From Actinomycetes bacterium (GTDB taxonomy: Bacteria > Actinomycetota > Thermoleophilia > Gaiellales > F1-60-MAGs149): a stretch of DNA of 52,406 bases. The DNA is taken from positions 1 to 52,406 of the forward strand of contig JANYCN010000055.1 in NCBI GenBank assembly GCA_025360225.1, written 5' to 3'. The notes under the pieces were generated by a model that did no database searches, was not told where the DNA came from, and was given only the letters and a program-made list of their open reading frames with translations. Shown piece by piece: positions 6,726 to 17,303 of this stretch. Positions within the stretch are counted from its first letter, which is position 1. The number at the start of each line of letters is the position of its first letter. A program made the position numbers and the translations under genes.

Positions 6726-8606
6726 ATGGCGGTCGGGGTTGAGGTGATCCGGGAGGGTGCGCGCGAGCTGCCGGACGCTCCGGGCGTCTACCTGATGCAC
6801 GGGTCAGCGGACGAGGTCCTGTACGTCGGTAAGGCGAAGTCGCTGCGCAAGCGGGTTGGCTCCTACGCGCGTGGCGATCGGCTGCTCGATCGCAAGACCC
6901 TCGACCTGGTCGCGCGCGTCGCCTCGATCGAGTCGATCGTCGTCGAGAGCGAGAGCGAGGCGCTGTTCCTCGAGCAGAACCTCGTGAAACGTCACCGACC
7001 CGCGTTCAACATCCGTCTGCGGGACGACAAGAGCTACCCGTTCATCGCCGTGACCGTCGGCGAGCGGTTTCCGCGGGTCCTCTTCACGCGGGAGCGCCAC
7101 CGGCGTGGCGTGCGGTACTTCGGCCCGTACGCGAACGCGTCGAAGGTGCGGGAGACGCTCGACGTCCTTGGCCGGGTGTTCCCCTTTCGTCCGTGCGAGG
7201 GGCCCCAGCCGGGCCGTCGAAGCGGCGTCCCGTGCCTCGACTACCACATCGGACGGTGTCTTGCGCCCTGCGTCGCCTACGTCTCCGAGGAGCGCTACCG
7301 CGAGCTGATCGATGGTGTCGTCGCGTTCCTCGAAGGGCGAACCCGGCCGATCGAACGCCAGCTCGAGGAGGACATGAAGGTCGCATCAGCCGAGCAGCGC
7401 TTCGAGGACGCCGCTCGGGCGCGGAACCGACTGACAGCGGTGCGACATCTGATGGAGCGGAACCTCGTCGACCGCGTTGGCAGCGCGGACTTCGACGTGA
7501 TCGCCGTCGCGTCTGACGGGGACGTCGCGAGCGTCCAGGTGTTCCCGCTCCGCGATGGGCGTCTCGGCGACCGCTTCTCGTACACCCTTGAGAACGCTGC
7601 CGAGGAGAGCGTTGGCGCGCTCGTGCTGGCAGCCGTGGAGGAACGCTACGCGGCGCCGAGCGGCGGCGTGCCTCCGCTCGTCTGTGTTCCCGAGGGGATC
7701 GACGACGTCGGCGCGCTCGCCGACAGGCTCTGCGAGCTACGTGGTGGGCAGGTCGAGGTTCGCGTGCCGCTGCGGGGCGAGAAGCGTCGCCTTCTCGAGC
7801 TCGCCACGCGCAACGCCCGACACGCCCTCGAGGGGGCGCGGTTGCAGGGCGAGCGCGACCGTGCCCGGCGCGTCGGCGCGATCGAGGAGCTGCGCGAGGC
7901 TCTCAACCTCGAGTCGCTGCCGCTGCGCATCGAGTGCTTCGACGTCTCGAACCTCGGCGATCAGGCGACGGTCGCGTCGATGGTCGTCTTCGAGCAGGGC
8001 GTCGCGAAGAGGTCCGACTACCGGGTGTTCGGCATCGAGCACGGTCAGGGACAGGACGATTTCGCCTCGATGGCGGAGGCAGTGCGGCGGCGATTTACGC
8101 GCCTCGCGAACCCTGCGAGCGCCGAGCGCGACTACGACGCAGGCTTCGCCGCGACGCCGAACCTCGTGGTCATCGACGGCGGACGCGGCCAGCTCTCGGC
8201 GGCGCTTGGCGCGCTTGACGGGATCGACCTGCCGCGGGTCGCGGCGATCGGGCTGGCGAAGCGCATCGAGGAGGTGTTCCTTCCCGGTCGAAGCGACCCG
8301 ATCATCCTGGCGGAGGACTCGCCAGCGCTGCTCCTGCTGCGGCGCATCCGTGACGAGGCGCACCGGTTCGCGCTCCGCCACCATCGTGAGCGCCGCTCAC
8401 GGGCCGCCGGCACCGAGTCGCTGTTCGAGCGGCTGCCAGGCGTCGGGCCGGCGCGTCGCAACGCGTTGCTCAGCCACTTCGGGTCGCCAGCCGCGGTGCT
8501 CGCCGCCAGCCCCGGCGAGCTCGAGGCCGTTCCTGGCCTCCCGCGGGCCACGGCGCGTCAGATCCACGCCTTCCTGCATCGCGCAGGTGGGCCGGGGCCG
8601 GCGTGA
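6726..8606 (+). CDS. uvrC: Excinuclease ABC subunit C
   Basis: Makes both incisions in nucleotide excision repair after UvrA/UvrB recognise damage. The 626-residue protein has all the expected parts: an N-terminal GIY-YIG nuclease (PGVYLMHGSADEVLYVGKAK, about residues 17-95), a UVR/UvrB-binding segment near residues 215-250 (AEQRFEDAARARNRLTAV), the RNase H-like second nuclease (RIECFDVSNLGDQATVASMV, then LVVIDGGRGQLSAAL), and a C-terminal double helix-hairpin-helix (LPGVGPARRNALLSHFGS, VPGLPRATARQIHAF). The ATG start follows the TadE-like trio by 17 bases. The stop overlaps the GTG of the alkyltransferase-like gene, so the two are translationally coupled. Confidence 0.97.
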   Translation: MAVGVEVIREGARELPDAPGVYLMHGSADEVLYVGKAKSLRKRVGSYARGDRLLDRKTLDLVARVASIESIVVESESEALFLEQNLVKRHRPAFNIRLRDDKSYPFIAVTVGERFPRVLFTRERHRRGVRYFGPYANASKVRETLDVLGRVFPFRPCEGPQPGRRSGVPCLDYHIGRCLAPCVAYVSEERYRELIDGVVAFLEGRTRPIERQLEEDMKVASAEQRFEDAARARNRLTAVRHLMERNLVDRVGSADFDVIAVASDGDVASVQVFPLRDGRLGDRFSYTLENAAEESVGALVLAAVEERYAAPSGGVPPLVCVPEGIDDVGALADRLCELRGGQVEVRVPLRGEKRRLLELATRNARHALEGARLQGERDRARRVGAIEELREALNLESLPLRIECFDVSNLGDQATVASMVVFEQGVAKRSDYRVFGIEHGQGQDDFASMAEAVRRRFTRLANPASAERDYDAGFAATPNLVVIDGGRGQLSAALGALDGIDLPRVAAIGLAKRIEEVFLPGRSDPIILAEDSPALLLLRRIRDEAHRFALRHHRERRSRAAGTESLFERLPGVGPARRNALLSHFGSPAAVLAASPGELEAVPGLPRATARQIHAFLHRAGGPGPA

Positions 8607-9103
8607 CGGCGAGAGGCCGGCTCGTCACGACCACCTACGACGCGCCCGGGTGGGGGACAGGGGAGGTCGTCTTTGCCGGCGACGTGCCGGTCTACCACGA
8701 GGAGCCACGGGTCGGGATCGCGCGTGGGCTTGGCGCGGACACGCCGGGACGCGCGCGGCTCGTCGCTGAGCTCCAGGCCTACTTCGCTGGCGGGCGTGAC
8801 GGGTTCACCGTCGACCTTGGCGCGTCGCTCGCTGAGGCCGGAGCGACGGTGTTCGAACGGTCGTGCGTGCTTGCGATCGCCGCGATCCCGTACGGTGAGG
8901 TCGTGAGCTACCGCGACCTCGCCGCCGCAGCAGGTCATCCTGGCGCAAGCCGCGCGGCTGGATCGGTCTGCGCGCGCGGGACGCTCTCGGTGATCGTGCC
9001 CTACCACCGGGTGATCCGCTCCGACGGCTCCCTCGGCCCGTTCGGTGTCGGCGGCGAGCCGCTGAAGCGCCGGTTGTTGGCGCACGAAGGCGTGCGGCTG
9101 TGA
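8603..9103 (+). CDS. Alkyltransferase-like protein (MGMT/Ogt homologue with Tyr replacing the catalytic Cys)
   Basis: A 166-residue homologue of O6-alkylguanine-DNA alkyltransferase with both parts: an N-terminal beta domain (residues 1-85) and the DNA-binding C-domain (FERSCVLAIAAIPYGEVVSY, GASRAAGSV, then VPYHRVIRSDGSLGPFGVGG). The invariant PCHR is PYHR here (Tyr134), and the preceding NP-type turn is also altered (CARGTLSV), so it cannot be a self-methylating repair enzyme. Known Cys-less alkyltransferase-like (ATL) proteins, usually with Trp, bind alkylated bases and pass them to nucleotide excision repair. The GTG overlaps the uvrC stop by four bases, which fits that role. It occupies the slot where rapZ normally sits between uvrC and yvcK. 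Function in this organism is inferred. Confidence 0.82.
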   Translation: MTARGRLVTTTYDAPGWGTGEVVFAGDVPVYHEEPRVGIARGLGADTPGRARLVAELQAYFAGGRDGFTVDLGASLAEAGATVFERSCVLAIAAIPYGEVVSYRDLAAAAGHPGASRAAGSVCARGTLSVIVPYHRVIRSDGSLGPFGVGGEPLKRRLLAHEGVRL

Positions 9104-10013
9104 GCCGCCGCGTGCGCGTCGTCTGCCTTGGCGGTGGCACCGGGTTGTCGACGGTACTGCGTGGTCTAAAGGCTGTTGGTCAACGCCCTACGGCAATCGT
9201 CACGCTGACAGATGACGGTGGATCGTCGGGTCGCCTGCGCCGCGAGCTCGACATCCCGCCGCCGGGCGACGTTCGCGCGTGCCTTCTCGCGCTTGCCGAG
9301 GACGAGTCGCTGATGGCCCAGGTGTTCGGTCATCGGTTCACGCGCGGCGAGCTTGCCGGACACAACCTCGGCAACCTGTTTCTCGCCGCGCTTACCGAGA
9401 TCGCCGGATCCTTCGACGCCGCGGTGGCGATGACGTCGCACGCCCTCGCGATCGCTGGTGAGGTCCTGCCGGCAACGCGCGAGGAGGCCGTCCTGGTCGC
9501 CGAGATGGTCGACGGCCGCGTCGTTGCCGGCGAGACGGCCGTCGCCACCGATCGCAGCCACGTGCGTCGGCTTCGCCTCGAGCCGCGCGAGCCCCGTGCG
9601 CATGAGGGCGCGCTCGCGGCGATCGGCGCCGCCGACCTGGTGGTCCTCGGCCCCGGGTCGCTGTTCACCTCGACCCTCCCGCCCTTGCTCGTGCCGGCGA
9701 TCCGCGAGGCGGTGCTCGCCGCCCGCGCCCCGCGCGTCTACGTCGCCAACCTGCTCCAGCAACAGAACGAGACCGTCGGCTACGACGCCGCTCGCCACGT
9801 CGACCGTCTCGTCCAGCACGTCGGCGCAGGCATCGTCGACATCGTCGTCATGCCGTCGGTCGACCACGTCGCGACCGACCTCGTGCCAGTCGAGTTCGAC
9901 GAGGCGTCCCTGCGCGAGCGCGGCGTCGACGTCGTCCGTGCCCCGGTGACCCGTGGCCACCAGCACGACCCGATCTCGCTTGCACGCGTCCTCGTCCGAC
10001 TAGCGACGCGGCG

Positions 10014-10017
<4 letters not shown>
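9100..10017 (+). CDS. yvcK: YvcK/GlmR-type gluconeogenesis factor
   Basis: A 305-residue member of the CofD-like family. Diagnostic blocks are VCLGGGTGLSTVLRGLK (nucleotide-sugar binding loop), IVTLTDDGGSSGRLRREL, PPPGDVRACLLALA, GHNLGNLFLAAL, ADLVVLGPGSLFTSTLPPLL and VANLLQQQNETVGYD. Homologues bind UDP-sugars and balance carbon flow between gluconeogenesis and cell-wall precursor synthesis. It is the middle of the uvrC-yvcK-whiA cassette known from Gram-positive bacteria and starts on GTG overlapping the previous stop by four bases. Confidence 0.95.
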
Positions 10018-11991
<1,974 letters not shown>

Positions 11992-11993
11992 CC

Positions 11994-13169
11994 GTGCGGT
12001 CGATCGCCGACCTCGGCGAACTCCGTGGCCGTCGTGTCCTCGTTCGGGTCGACTTCAACGTGCCGATCGTGGCCGGCGTTGTCGGTGACGACACGCGCAT
12101 CCGTGCGGCGCTGCCGACGATCCGGGCGCTCGTCGCCGCTGGCGCACGGGTCGTGCTCTGCTCGCACCTCGGCCGTCCGAAGGCGTCCGTCGTCGCGGCG
12201 CTCTCGCTGAGACCGGTCGCCCTCCACCTCGCGGGCCTCCTGGGGACGGGAGTGGCGTTCGTCTCCGACTGCGTCGGCGTCTCCGCGACCGCGGCGGTCG
12301 CCTCCCTCTCCGATGGCGAGGTGCTGCTGCTCGAGAACCTCCGTTTCCACGCCGCGGAGGAGGCGAACGATCCTGCGTTTGCGGCTGCGCTGGCGGGACT
12401 AGCGGACGTGTACGTGAACGACGCCTTTGGCGCGGCACATCGCGCGCACGCATCGACCGAGGGCGTCGCGCACCTGCTGCCGGCGACGGCCGGGCTGCTG
12501 CTCGAACGGGAGGTCGCAACGCTCTCGGCGATGCTCGCTGCTCCGTCGCGCCCGTTCGTGGCGATCGTCGGCGGTGCGAAGGTGACGGACAAGATCGCCG
12601 TCATCGAACGGCTGTGTGACGTCGCAGACACCGTGCTGATCGGCGGCGCGATGGCCTTCACCTTTGCCGTAGCGGGTGGTGGCGCCGTCGGCTCGTCGCT
12701 GCACGAGGGAGCGGAGGGGCAGGCGATCGCGCGTCGGGCACAGGCGCGCGCTGCGGCGAGCGGCTGCAGGCTGGTCCTGCCGGTCGATGCCGTGATCGCG
12801 GACGCGTTCTCCGCCGAGGCGGCAACCGACGTCGCGCCAACGGGAGCGGTGCCCGACGGGTGGCTCGGGCTCGACATCGGGCCAGCCGCGACGGCGAGGT
12901 TCGTCGCTGAGATCGCCGGCGCCGCGACCGTGTTGTGGAACGGTCCGATGGGCGTCTTCGAGCTCGCCCCGTTTGCAGCCGGCACCCGCGCCATCGCAGA
13001 GGCGGTCGCGGCCTGCCCGGGGACGACGGTCGTCGGCGGCGGTGACTCCGTTGCCGCGCTGACGGCGATGGGTCTCGCCGGCCGTGTGACGCACGTCTCA
13101 ACCGGCGGTGGCGCGAGCCTCGAGCTGCTCGAGGGACGAACGCTCCCCGGCGTCGCCGCGCTCGGGTGA
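11994..13169 (+). CDS. pgk: Phosphoglycerate kinase
   Basis: A 391-residue phosphoglycerate kinase. Visible blocks: RVLVRVDFNVPI (substrate Asp/Asn), VLCSHLGRPKA, LLLENLRFHAAEE, NDAFGAAHRAHAST, FVAIVGGAKVTDKI, VLWNGPMGVFE and the C-terminal VVGGGDSVAAL...STGGGASLELLEG. The GTG at 11994 is the plausible start; a frame open from 11931 only adds sequence overlapping gap. Slightly shorter than the E. coli enzyme (387) plus a few residues, so normal. Part of the gap-pgk-tpiA-gpmI block. Confidence 0.97.
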   Translation: MRSIADLGELRGRRVLVRVDFNVPIVAGVVGDDTRIRAALPTIRALVAAGARVVLCSHLGRPKASVVAALSLRPVALHLAGLLGTGVAFVSDCVGVSATAAVASLSDGEVLLLENLRFHAAEEANDPAFAAALAGLADVYVNDAFGAAHRAHASTEGVAHLLPATAGLLLEREVATLSAMLAAPSRPFVAIVGGAKVTDKIAVIERLCDVADTVLIGGAMAFTFAVAGGGAVGSSLHEGAEGQAIARRAQARAAASGCRLVLPVDAVIADAFSAEAATDVAPTGAVPDGWLGLDIGPAATARFVAEIAGAATVLWNGPMGVFELAPFAAGTRAIAEAVAACPGTTVVGGGDSVAALTAMGLAGRVTHVSTGGGASLELLEGRTLPGVAALG

Positions 13170-13199
13170 CCGACGCCCCCGCAAACGCCGTTCGCGAGA

Positions 13200-13985
13200 A
13201 TGCCTGACGTGACTGATCAGATCATCGAGCGGACACCGCTCGTCGCCGGTAACTGGAAGATGTTCAAGCTCCGCGGTGAGGCACGGGCGTTCGCCCACGC
13301 GCTCGCCGCGGGGCTCGACCAGGTCGACGAGGTCGATCTCGCGATCTGCCCACCCCTGACGTGTCTCGCCGACGTTGCGGCGATCCTCGCGCCGCTCGGC
13401 GTCGGCGTTCTCGCGCAGACCGCTCACCAGGCTGCTTCCGGCGCCTTCACCGGCGAGGTCTCGATGTCGATGCTGGTCGACGCCGGCGCGACGGGCGTCC
13501 TGCTCGGGCACTCGGAGCGTCGGGCGCTCTACGGCGAGTCAGACGGGGCGCTCGCCGAGAAGGTGCCGGCGGCACTTGCGGCCGGGCTCGAGCCGATCCT
13601 CTGCGTTGGCGAGAGCGAGGCCGAACGTGACGCTGGCGTGACCGAGGAGCGGCTCGCAGAACAGGTGCGTCACGGGCTTGCTGGCGTTGCCTCGTCGCTC
13701 GCGAGCGACGTCGTGATCGCCTACGAGCCGGTGTGGGCGATCGGCACCGGGCGCACGGCGACGCCGGCGATCGCTCAGGCGGCGCACGCGCACATCCGTG
13801 CGGTCCTCGAGGAGCTCTTCGGCGCAGCTGCCGACGAGATGCGCATCCTCTACGGTGGCTCGGTGAAGCCGGCGAACGCGGCTGAGCTGTTTGCCGGGCC
13901 CGACGTCGACGGTGCGCTGGTGGGCGGCGCCTCGCTGGCGGTCGGAGATCTCCTCGCGATCGCCGCCGGCGCGCTCGCGCGGTGA
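13200..13985 (+). CDS. tpiA: Triosephosphate isomerase
   Basis: A 261-residue TIM barrel. Catalytic and signature residues are present: Lys in VAGNWKMFK, His in LLGHSERR, Glu in AYEPVWAIGTG, and the phosphate-gripping ILYGGSVKP and ALVGGASL loops. The ATG at 13200 lies 30 bases after pgk. Typical actinobacterial operons place secG after tpiA; here gpmI follows directly, overlapping the stop (GTGA). Confidence 0.97.
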   Translation: MPDVTDQIIERTPLVAGNWKMFKLRGEARAFAHALAAGLDQVDEVDLAICPPLTCLADVAAILAPLGVGVLAQTAHQAASGAFTGEVSMSMLVDAGATGVLLGHSERRALYGESDGALAEKVPAALAAGLEPILCVGESEAERDAGVTEERLAEQVRHGLAGVASSLASDVVIAYEPVWAIGTGRTATPAIAQAAHAHIRAVLEELFGAAADEMRILYGGSVKPANAAELFAGPDVDGALVGGASLAVGDLLAIAAGALAR

Positions 13986-15487
13986 CGCGCCCCGTCGTCC
14001 TGATCATCCTCGACGGTTGGGGGCTCGCGCCGCCCGGGCCCGGGAACGCCGTCGAGCTCGCGGCGACGCCCGTGTTCGATGCGTTGGTGGCGCTGTACCC
14101 GACCACGCGGCTGAACGCCTCGGGGCGCGCGGTCGGCCTGCCGGAAGGGCAGATGGGGAACTCGGAGGTCGGACACCTGACGATCGGCGCCGGTCGGGTC
14201 GTGCGACAGGACCTCGTACGCCTCGCCGCGGCGATCGCCGATGGGTCGTTCCTGACCAACGCGGCGCTCCTCGCCGCCGTCGATCGAGCTGCTTCGCGGG
14301 GCCGTCCCCTGCACGTCTCCGGGCTCGTCTCGGACGGCGGCGTGCACTCGCACGTTGATCACCTGCGTGCGATCGTCGCGATCGCTCGATCACGGAGCGT
14401 GCCGGTCGTCGTGCACGCGATCACCGACGGGCGCGACGTTGCCCCACACCAGGCGGGGAAGCTTCTGGCGACCCTCGAGGCGGAGTGGAGCGACGGGCGG
14501 GCGCGGATCGCGACCGTGTGCGGACGGCTCTGGGCGATGGACCGCGATCAGCGGCTCGAGCGCACGCAGCGCTTCGTCGACGCCGTCACCGACGGAACGG
14601 GGCACCCTGCTCTCTCGGCTGGCGCCGCGGTTCAGGCCGCCTACGACGCGGGAGTCACCGACGAGTTCATCGAGCCGACGATCGTCGGCGATCCGGCCGC
14701 CGACCGACTTACCGCGGCGGACGAGCTCGTGTTCACGAACTTCCGCCCGGACCGTGCGCGTCAGGTCTGCCGTGCTCTCTGCGGCGACGGTTCTGGCGGC
14801 GCTCCGTTCCTCACCGCGATGACCGCCTACTGGGATGGCCAGCCCGGAGCGATCGCGTTCGGCGCTGACTGGCCGGAGTCCGTGCTGGCCGACGAGCTTG
14901 AGCGTGCCGGGCTCGCCCAGGTGCATGCCGCCGAAACGGAGAAGTACCCGCACGTCACCTACTTCCTCAACGGTGGACGCGAGGCGCCCCACGAAGCGGA
15001 GAGCCGCATCCTCGTGCCATCGCCGCGTGACGTTCGCACCTACGACGAACGACCGGCGATGAGCGCGCCCGAGCTGTGCGCCCGCGTCTGTACCGCGATC
15101 GAGCGAGAGCGGCCGGACTTCGTCGTTGTCAACTTCGCGAACCCCGACATGGTCGGTCACACGGGCGTCATCCCCGCGGTGATCGAGGCCGTCGAGACGG
15201 CTGATCGTTGCCTCGGCGAGGTGCTGGCGTCGGTGCGGCGCGTCGGCGGTGTGGCGCTCGTCACGGCCGACCATGGGAACGCGGAGAAGATGCTCGCGCC
15301 GGATGGCTCGCCGTTCACGGCGCACACGACGAACCCGGTGCCCTTCATCCTCACGGACACCTCGGCGACCCTGCGGCCAGGCGGCTCCCTCGTGGACGTC
15401 GCGCCGACGGTGCTTGACCTGCTCGAGCTGAAAAATGGCGAAAAGATGACAGGTTTGTCACTTAGACTTCTTCAGATTTCTTCATGA
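13982..15487 (+). CDS. gpmI: 2,3-bisphosphoglycerate-independent phosphoglycerate mutase
   Basis: Mn-dependent cofactor-independent mutase, 501 residues, interconverting 3- and 2-phosphoglycerate. Alkaline-phosphatase-fold motifs: VVLIILDGWGLAPPG, GQMGNSEVGHLTIGAGR (Ser nucleophile), SDGGVHSHVDHL, HAITDGRDVAP, NFRPDRARQ, NFANPDMVGHTG, VTADHGNAEKM. The GTG start overlaps tpiA by four bases. The last 19 codons (LKNGEKMTGLSLRLLQISS) are strikingly AT-rich compared with the rest of the gene and replace the usual '...PAEMTGRSLL' ending, probably because a promoter for the next gene is embedded there. Confidence 0.96.
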   Translation: MTRPVVLIILDGWGLAPPGPGNAVELAATPVFDALVALYPTTRLNASGRAVGLPEGQMGNSEVGHLTIGAGRVVRQDLVRLAAAIADGSFLTNAALLAAVDRAASRGRPLHVSGLVSDGGVHSHVDHLRAIVAIARSRSVPVVVHAITDGRDVAPHQAGKLLATLEAEWSDGRARIATVCGRLWAMDRDQRLERTQRFVDAVTDGTGHPALSAGAAVQAAYDAGVTDEFIEPTIVGDPAADRLTAADELVFTNFRPDRARQVCRALCGDGSGGAPFLTAMTAYWDGQPGAIAFGADWPESVLADELERAGLAQVHAAETEKYPHVTYFLNGGREAPHEAESRILVPSPRDVRTYDERPAMSAPELCARVCTAIERERPDFVVVNFANPDMVGHTGVIPAVIEAVETADRCLGEVLASVRRVGGVALVTADHGNAEKMLAPDGSPFTAHTTNPVPFILTDTSATLRPGGSLVDVAPTVLDLLELKNGEKMTGLSLRLLQISS

Positions 15488-15493
15488 TATACA
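15455..15493 (+). promoter_or_regulatory. Putative promoter in an AT-rich patch at the end of gpmI
   Basis: About 65 bases (15429-15495) are roughly two-thirds A+T in an otherwise very GC-rich window. Within it lie TTGTCA (15455-15460) and TTAGAC (15462-15467) as possible -35 elements, and GATATACA (15486-15493) as a -10. TTAGAC to GATATA has an 18-base spacer. The position, right before the small sigma-like gene, supports a promoter. The exact boxes are uncertain. Confidence 0.5.
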
Positions 15494-15538
15494 CTCGTGT
15501 TCGCTGGGCCTCTGCGACGGGCCGGCAGACGAGGTGAC

Positions 15539-16042
15539 GTGACGACGATCCCTGATCGGGAGATCTATCTGGCTGCGCGGAGCGGCGACGCGATTGCTCT
15601 CTCGCGCCTCGTCGGCGCGCACGCGCCGGCGCTGCACAACGTCGCGCTCTGGATCAGCGGCGGCGATACCCGCTACGCCGTGCGCGCCCGGCGCCGCGCG
15701 GAGCGGTCGTTCGCGCGGATGGTGCGCCATACCGCGAACGAGGAGGAGGCGCTCGTCGAGCTGTACCGCGGCTTCGTCGCGACGATCGACCCGCGCCCGA
15801 GGCCGGGAGCGAGCGATCCTTCCCATCGGGGACGCGTCGCTGATCTACCGACCCGCGAGGCACTGGCTCTTACCCTGGTCTCCGTGGCGGGGCTGCGCCA
15901 CGCCCGCGTAGCTGAGGTGCTCGGAGTGGATCTCACGCGGCTTCGTCTGCTTCTGCACGGCGCCCGCGAAACGGTCGCGCGTGCGAGCGGGGCGGTGAGG
16001 TCAGGCGCCGAGGGCGAGGCGCTCGGCGAGCTTCAGCGGTAG
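15539..16042 (+). CDS. Small sigma-70 region 4-like protein, divergent
   Basis: A protein of 167 residues. The C-terminal part (LPTREALALTLVSVAGLRHA, RVAEVLGVDLTRLRLLLHGA) follows the sigma-70 region 4 helix-turn-helix pattern 'LPxREaLxL...G.s..EvAevLGv....Lr..Lh.ARe'. The N-terminal part (YLAARSGDAIALSRLVGAHA) resembles the start of an ECF sigma region 2, but the rest of region 2 is not recognisable. I prefer the GTG at 15539, behind GAGGTGA, over the in-frame GTG at 15497, which would sit at the predicted transcription start. The last 42 bases overlap the convergent phosphoesterase gene. It could be an unusual ECF factor or a sigma-derived regulator. Confidence 0.55.
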   Translation: MTTIPDREIYLAARSGDAIALSRLVGAHAPALHNVALWISGGDTRYAVRARRRAERSFARMVRHTANEEEALVELYRGFVATIDPRPRPGASDPSHRGRVADLPTREALALTLVSVAGLRHARVAEVLGVDLTRLRLLLHGARETVARASGAVRSGAEGEALGELQR

Positions 16043-16741
16043 GCCCGCCGCGGTGATCTCTCGCTGGGCGCGTACGACGTCATAACGTGTGCGCTCGAAC
16101 GTCGCGCGGACGGGTCGTCCTTCGTCGTCGAGCTCGAGGATCAGCCACGCCGCGCGCGGGTCACCGTCACGGGGCTGTCCGACCGACCCCGGGTTCAGCA
16201 GGGTCGCTCCGCCGCCACGAAGCTCAACGAGCGCACCGGGGTTCGCCCGCCCGCCGGAGAGCCGTGCATCGACGAGGCGCACGGCGGTCTGGGCATGGGT
16301 GTGCCCGACGAGCACGACGGGACGGTCGGAGCGCTCGAGGGACGTCCGCGCGGCTGTCGGGTTGACGACGTAGTCCCAGACCGGATCGAGAGGTGAGCCG
16401 TGGTACAGCCCGATCAGTGCTTCCTCCCGCTGGGGGGCGAGGGCACCCAGGTACTCCGAGATCTCCGGTTGCAGCACCTCGCGCGTCCAGCGCAGCGCCC
16501 GTCCTGCATCCGTGGAGAACGTGCCGCAGTCGATCTGCCCGACCGCCGCGAGGTCGTGGTTTCCGGCCAGCACCACCGAGCAGTGCTCGCGACAGACGGA
16601 GGCGCTCTCGTTTGGGCGAGCGCCGTAGCCAACGAGGTCGCCAAGGCACCAGATCGCCTCGCACCGGGTGCCGATCGACTCGAGGACGGCCTCAAGCGCG
16701 GCGAGGTTACCGTGGACGTCCGAGATCACCGCGACCCGCAC
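16001..16741 (-). CDS. Calcineurin-like metallophosphoesterase (YfcE/MJ0936-like)
   Basis: A 246-residue protein with the full metal-binding set: SDVHGNLAALEAVL, CLGDLVGYGARPNE, VLAGNHDLAA, YHGSP, VLVGHTHAQTA and LLNPGSVGQPRDGDP. This architecture is typical of small YfcE-type phosphodiesterases acting on model phosphodiesters; the natural substrate is unknown. The start is GTG (16741) directly before RVAVISDVHGN. It is convergent with the sigma-like gene (42-base overlap) and divergent from rlmH, whose start is 50 bases away. Confidence 0.9.
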   Translation of the reverse strand: MRVAVISDVHGNLAALEAVLESIGTRCEAIWCLGDLVGYGARPNESASVCREHCSVVLAGNHDLAAVGQIDCGTFSTDAGRALRWTREVLQPEISEYLGALAPQREEALIGLYHGSPLDPVWDYVVNPTAARTSLERSDRPVVLVGHTHAQTAVRLVDARLSGGRANPGALVELRGGGATLLNPGSVGQPRDGDPRAAWLILELDDEGRPVRATFERTRYDVVRAQREITAAGLPLKLAERLALGA

Positions 16742-16791
16742 CGCTTCCGATACCGCGCGGGATGCTCACCTCCTTCCCCTACGCTGTCGCG

Positions 16792-17247
16792 GTGATTCGC
16801 ATCGTCGTTGTCGGTCGGCCGCGCGGCGCGTTGGCCGAGGCGGCTGCCGAGTACGAGCGGCGGATCGCTCGCGCGCTCCGGGTCGAGGTGATCGAGGTAC
16901 GGGAGGAGCCGTTGCAGCACGGCACGACCACCGAGGTGCTCGAGCGCGAGCGCCGTCGGATCGAGCCGCATCTCGTCGGCTGGCCGGTCGTCGCGCTTGA
17001 CCGGAGAGGGCGGCAGCTGACGTCGGAGGCGCTCGCTGACGAGGTTCGTCGGCGCGAGGAGGAGGCACCGCAGCGGACGGCATTTCTGATCGGTGGATCG
17101 GCCGGGCTCGCGCCCGAGCTGGTCTCGTCGGCGTTCACCATGTCGCTCGGCGCCGGGACGCTTCCGCACCAGCTGGCGCGCGTGGTTCTCGTCGAGCAGC
17201 TGTACCGGGCGACGACGATCATCCGCGGTGAGCCGTACCACCGTTGA
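16792..17247 (+). CDS. rlmH: 23S rRNA pseudouridine(1915) N3-methyltransferase
   Basis: A SPOUT-family enzyme methylating pseudouridine 1915 in helix 69 of 23S rRNA. From the GTG at 16792 the protein is 151 residues, matching the family's usual length of about 155. Blocks: IRIVVVGRPRGALAEAAAEY at the N-terminus, VVALDRRGRQLTSEALADEV, TAFLIGGSAGLAPEL (SAM-binding knot) and the hallmark C-terminus HQLARVVLVEQLYRATTIIR followed by GEPYHR. An ATG at 16762 in the same frame is possible but adds ten residues that do not look like the family. Confidence 0.95.
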   Translation: MIRIVVVGRPRGALAEAAAEYERRIARALRVEVIEVREEPLQHGTTTEVLERERRRIEPHLVGWPVVALDRRGRQLTSEALADEVRRREEEAPQRTAFLIGGSAGLAPELVSSAFTMSLGAGTLPHQLARVVLVEQLYRATTIIRGEPYHR

Positions 17248-17303
17248 CCGGTCGCGTGACGCGTCCGCGCGGTCGCGTCGACCTGCTCCGGTAGCCTGCT
17301 GGC

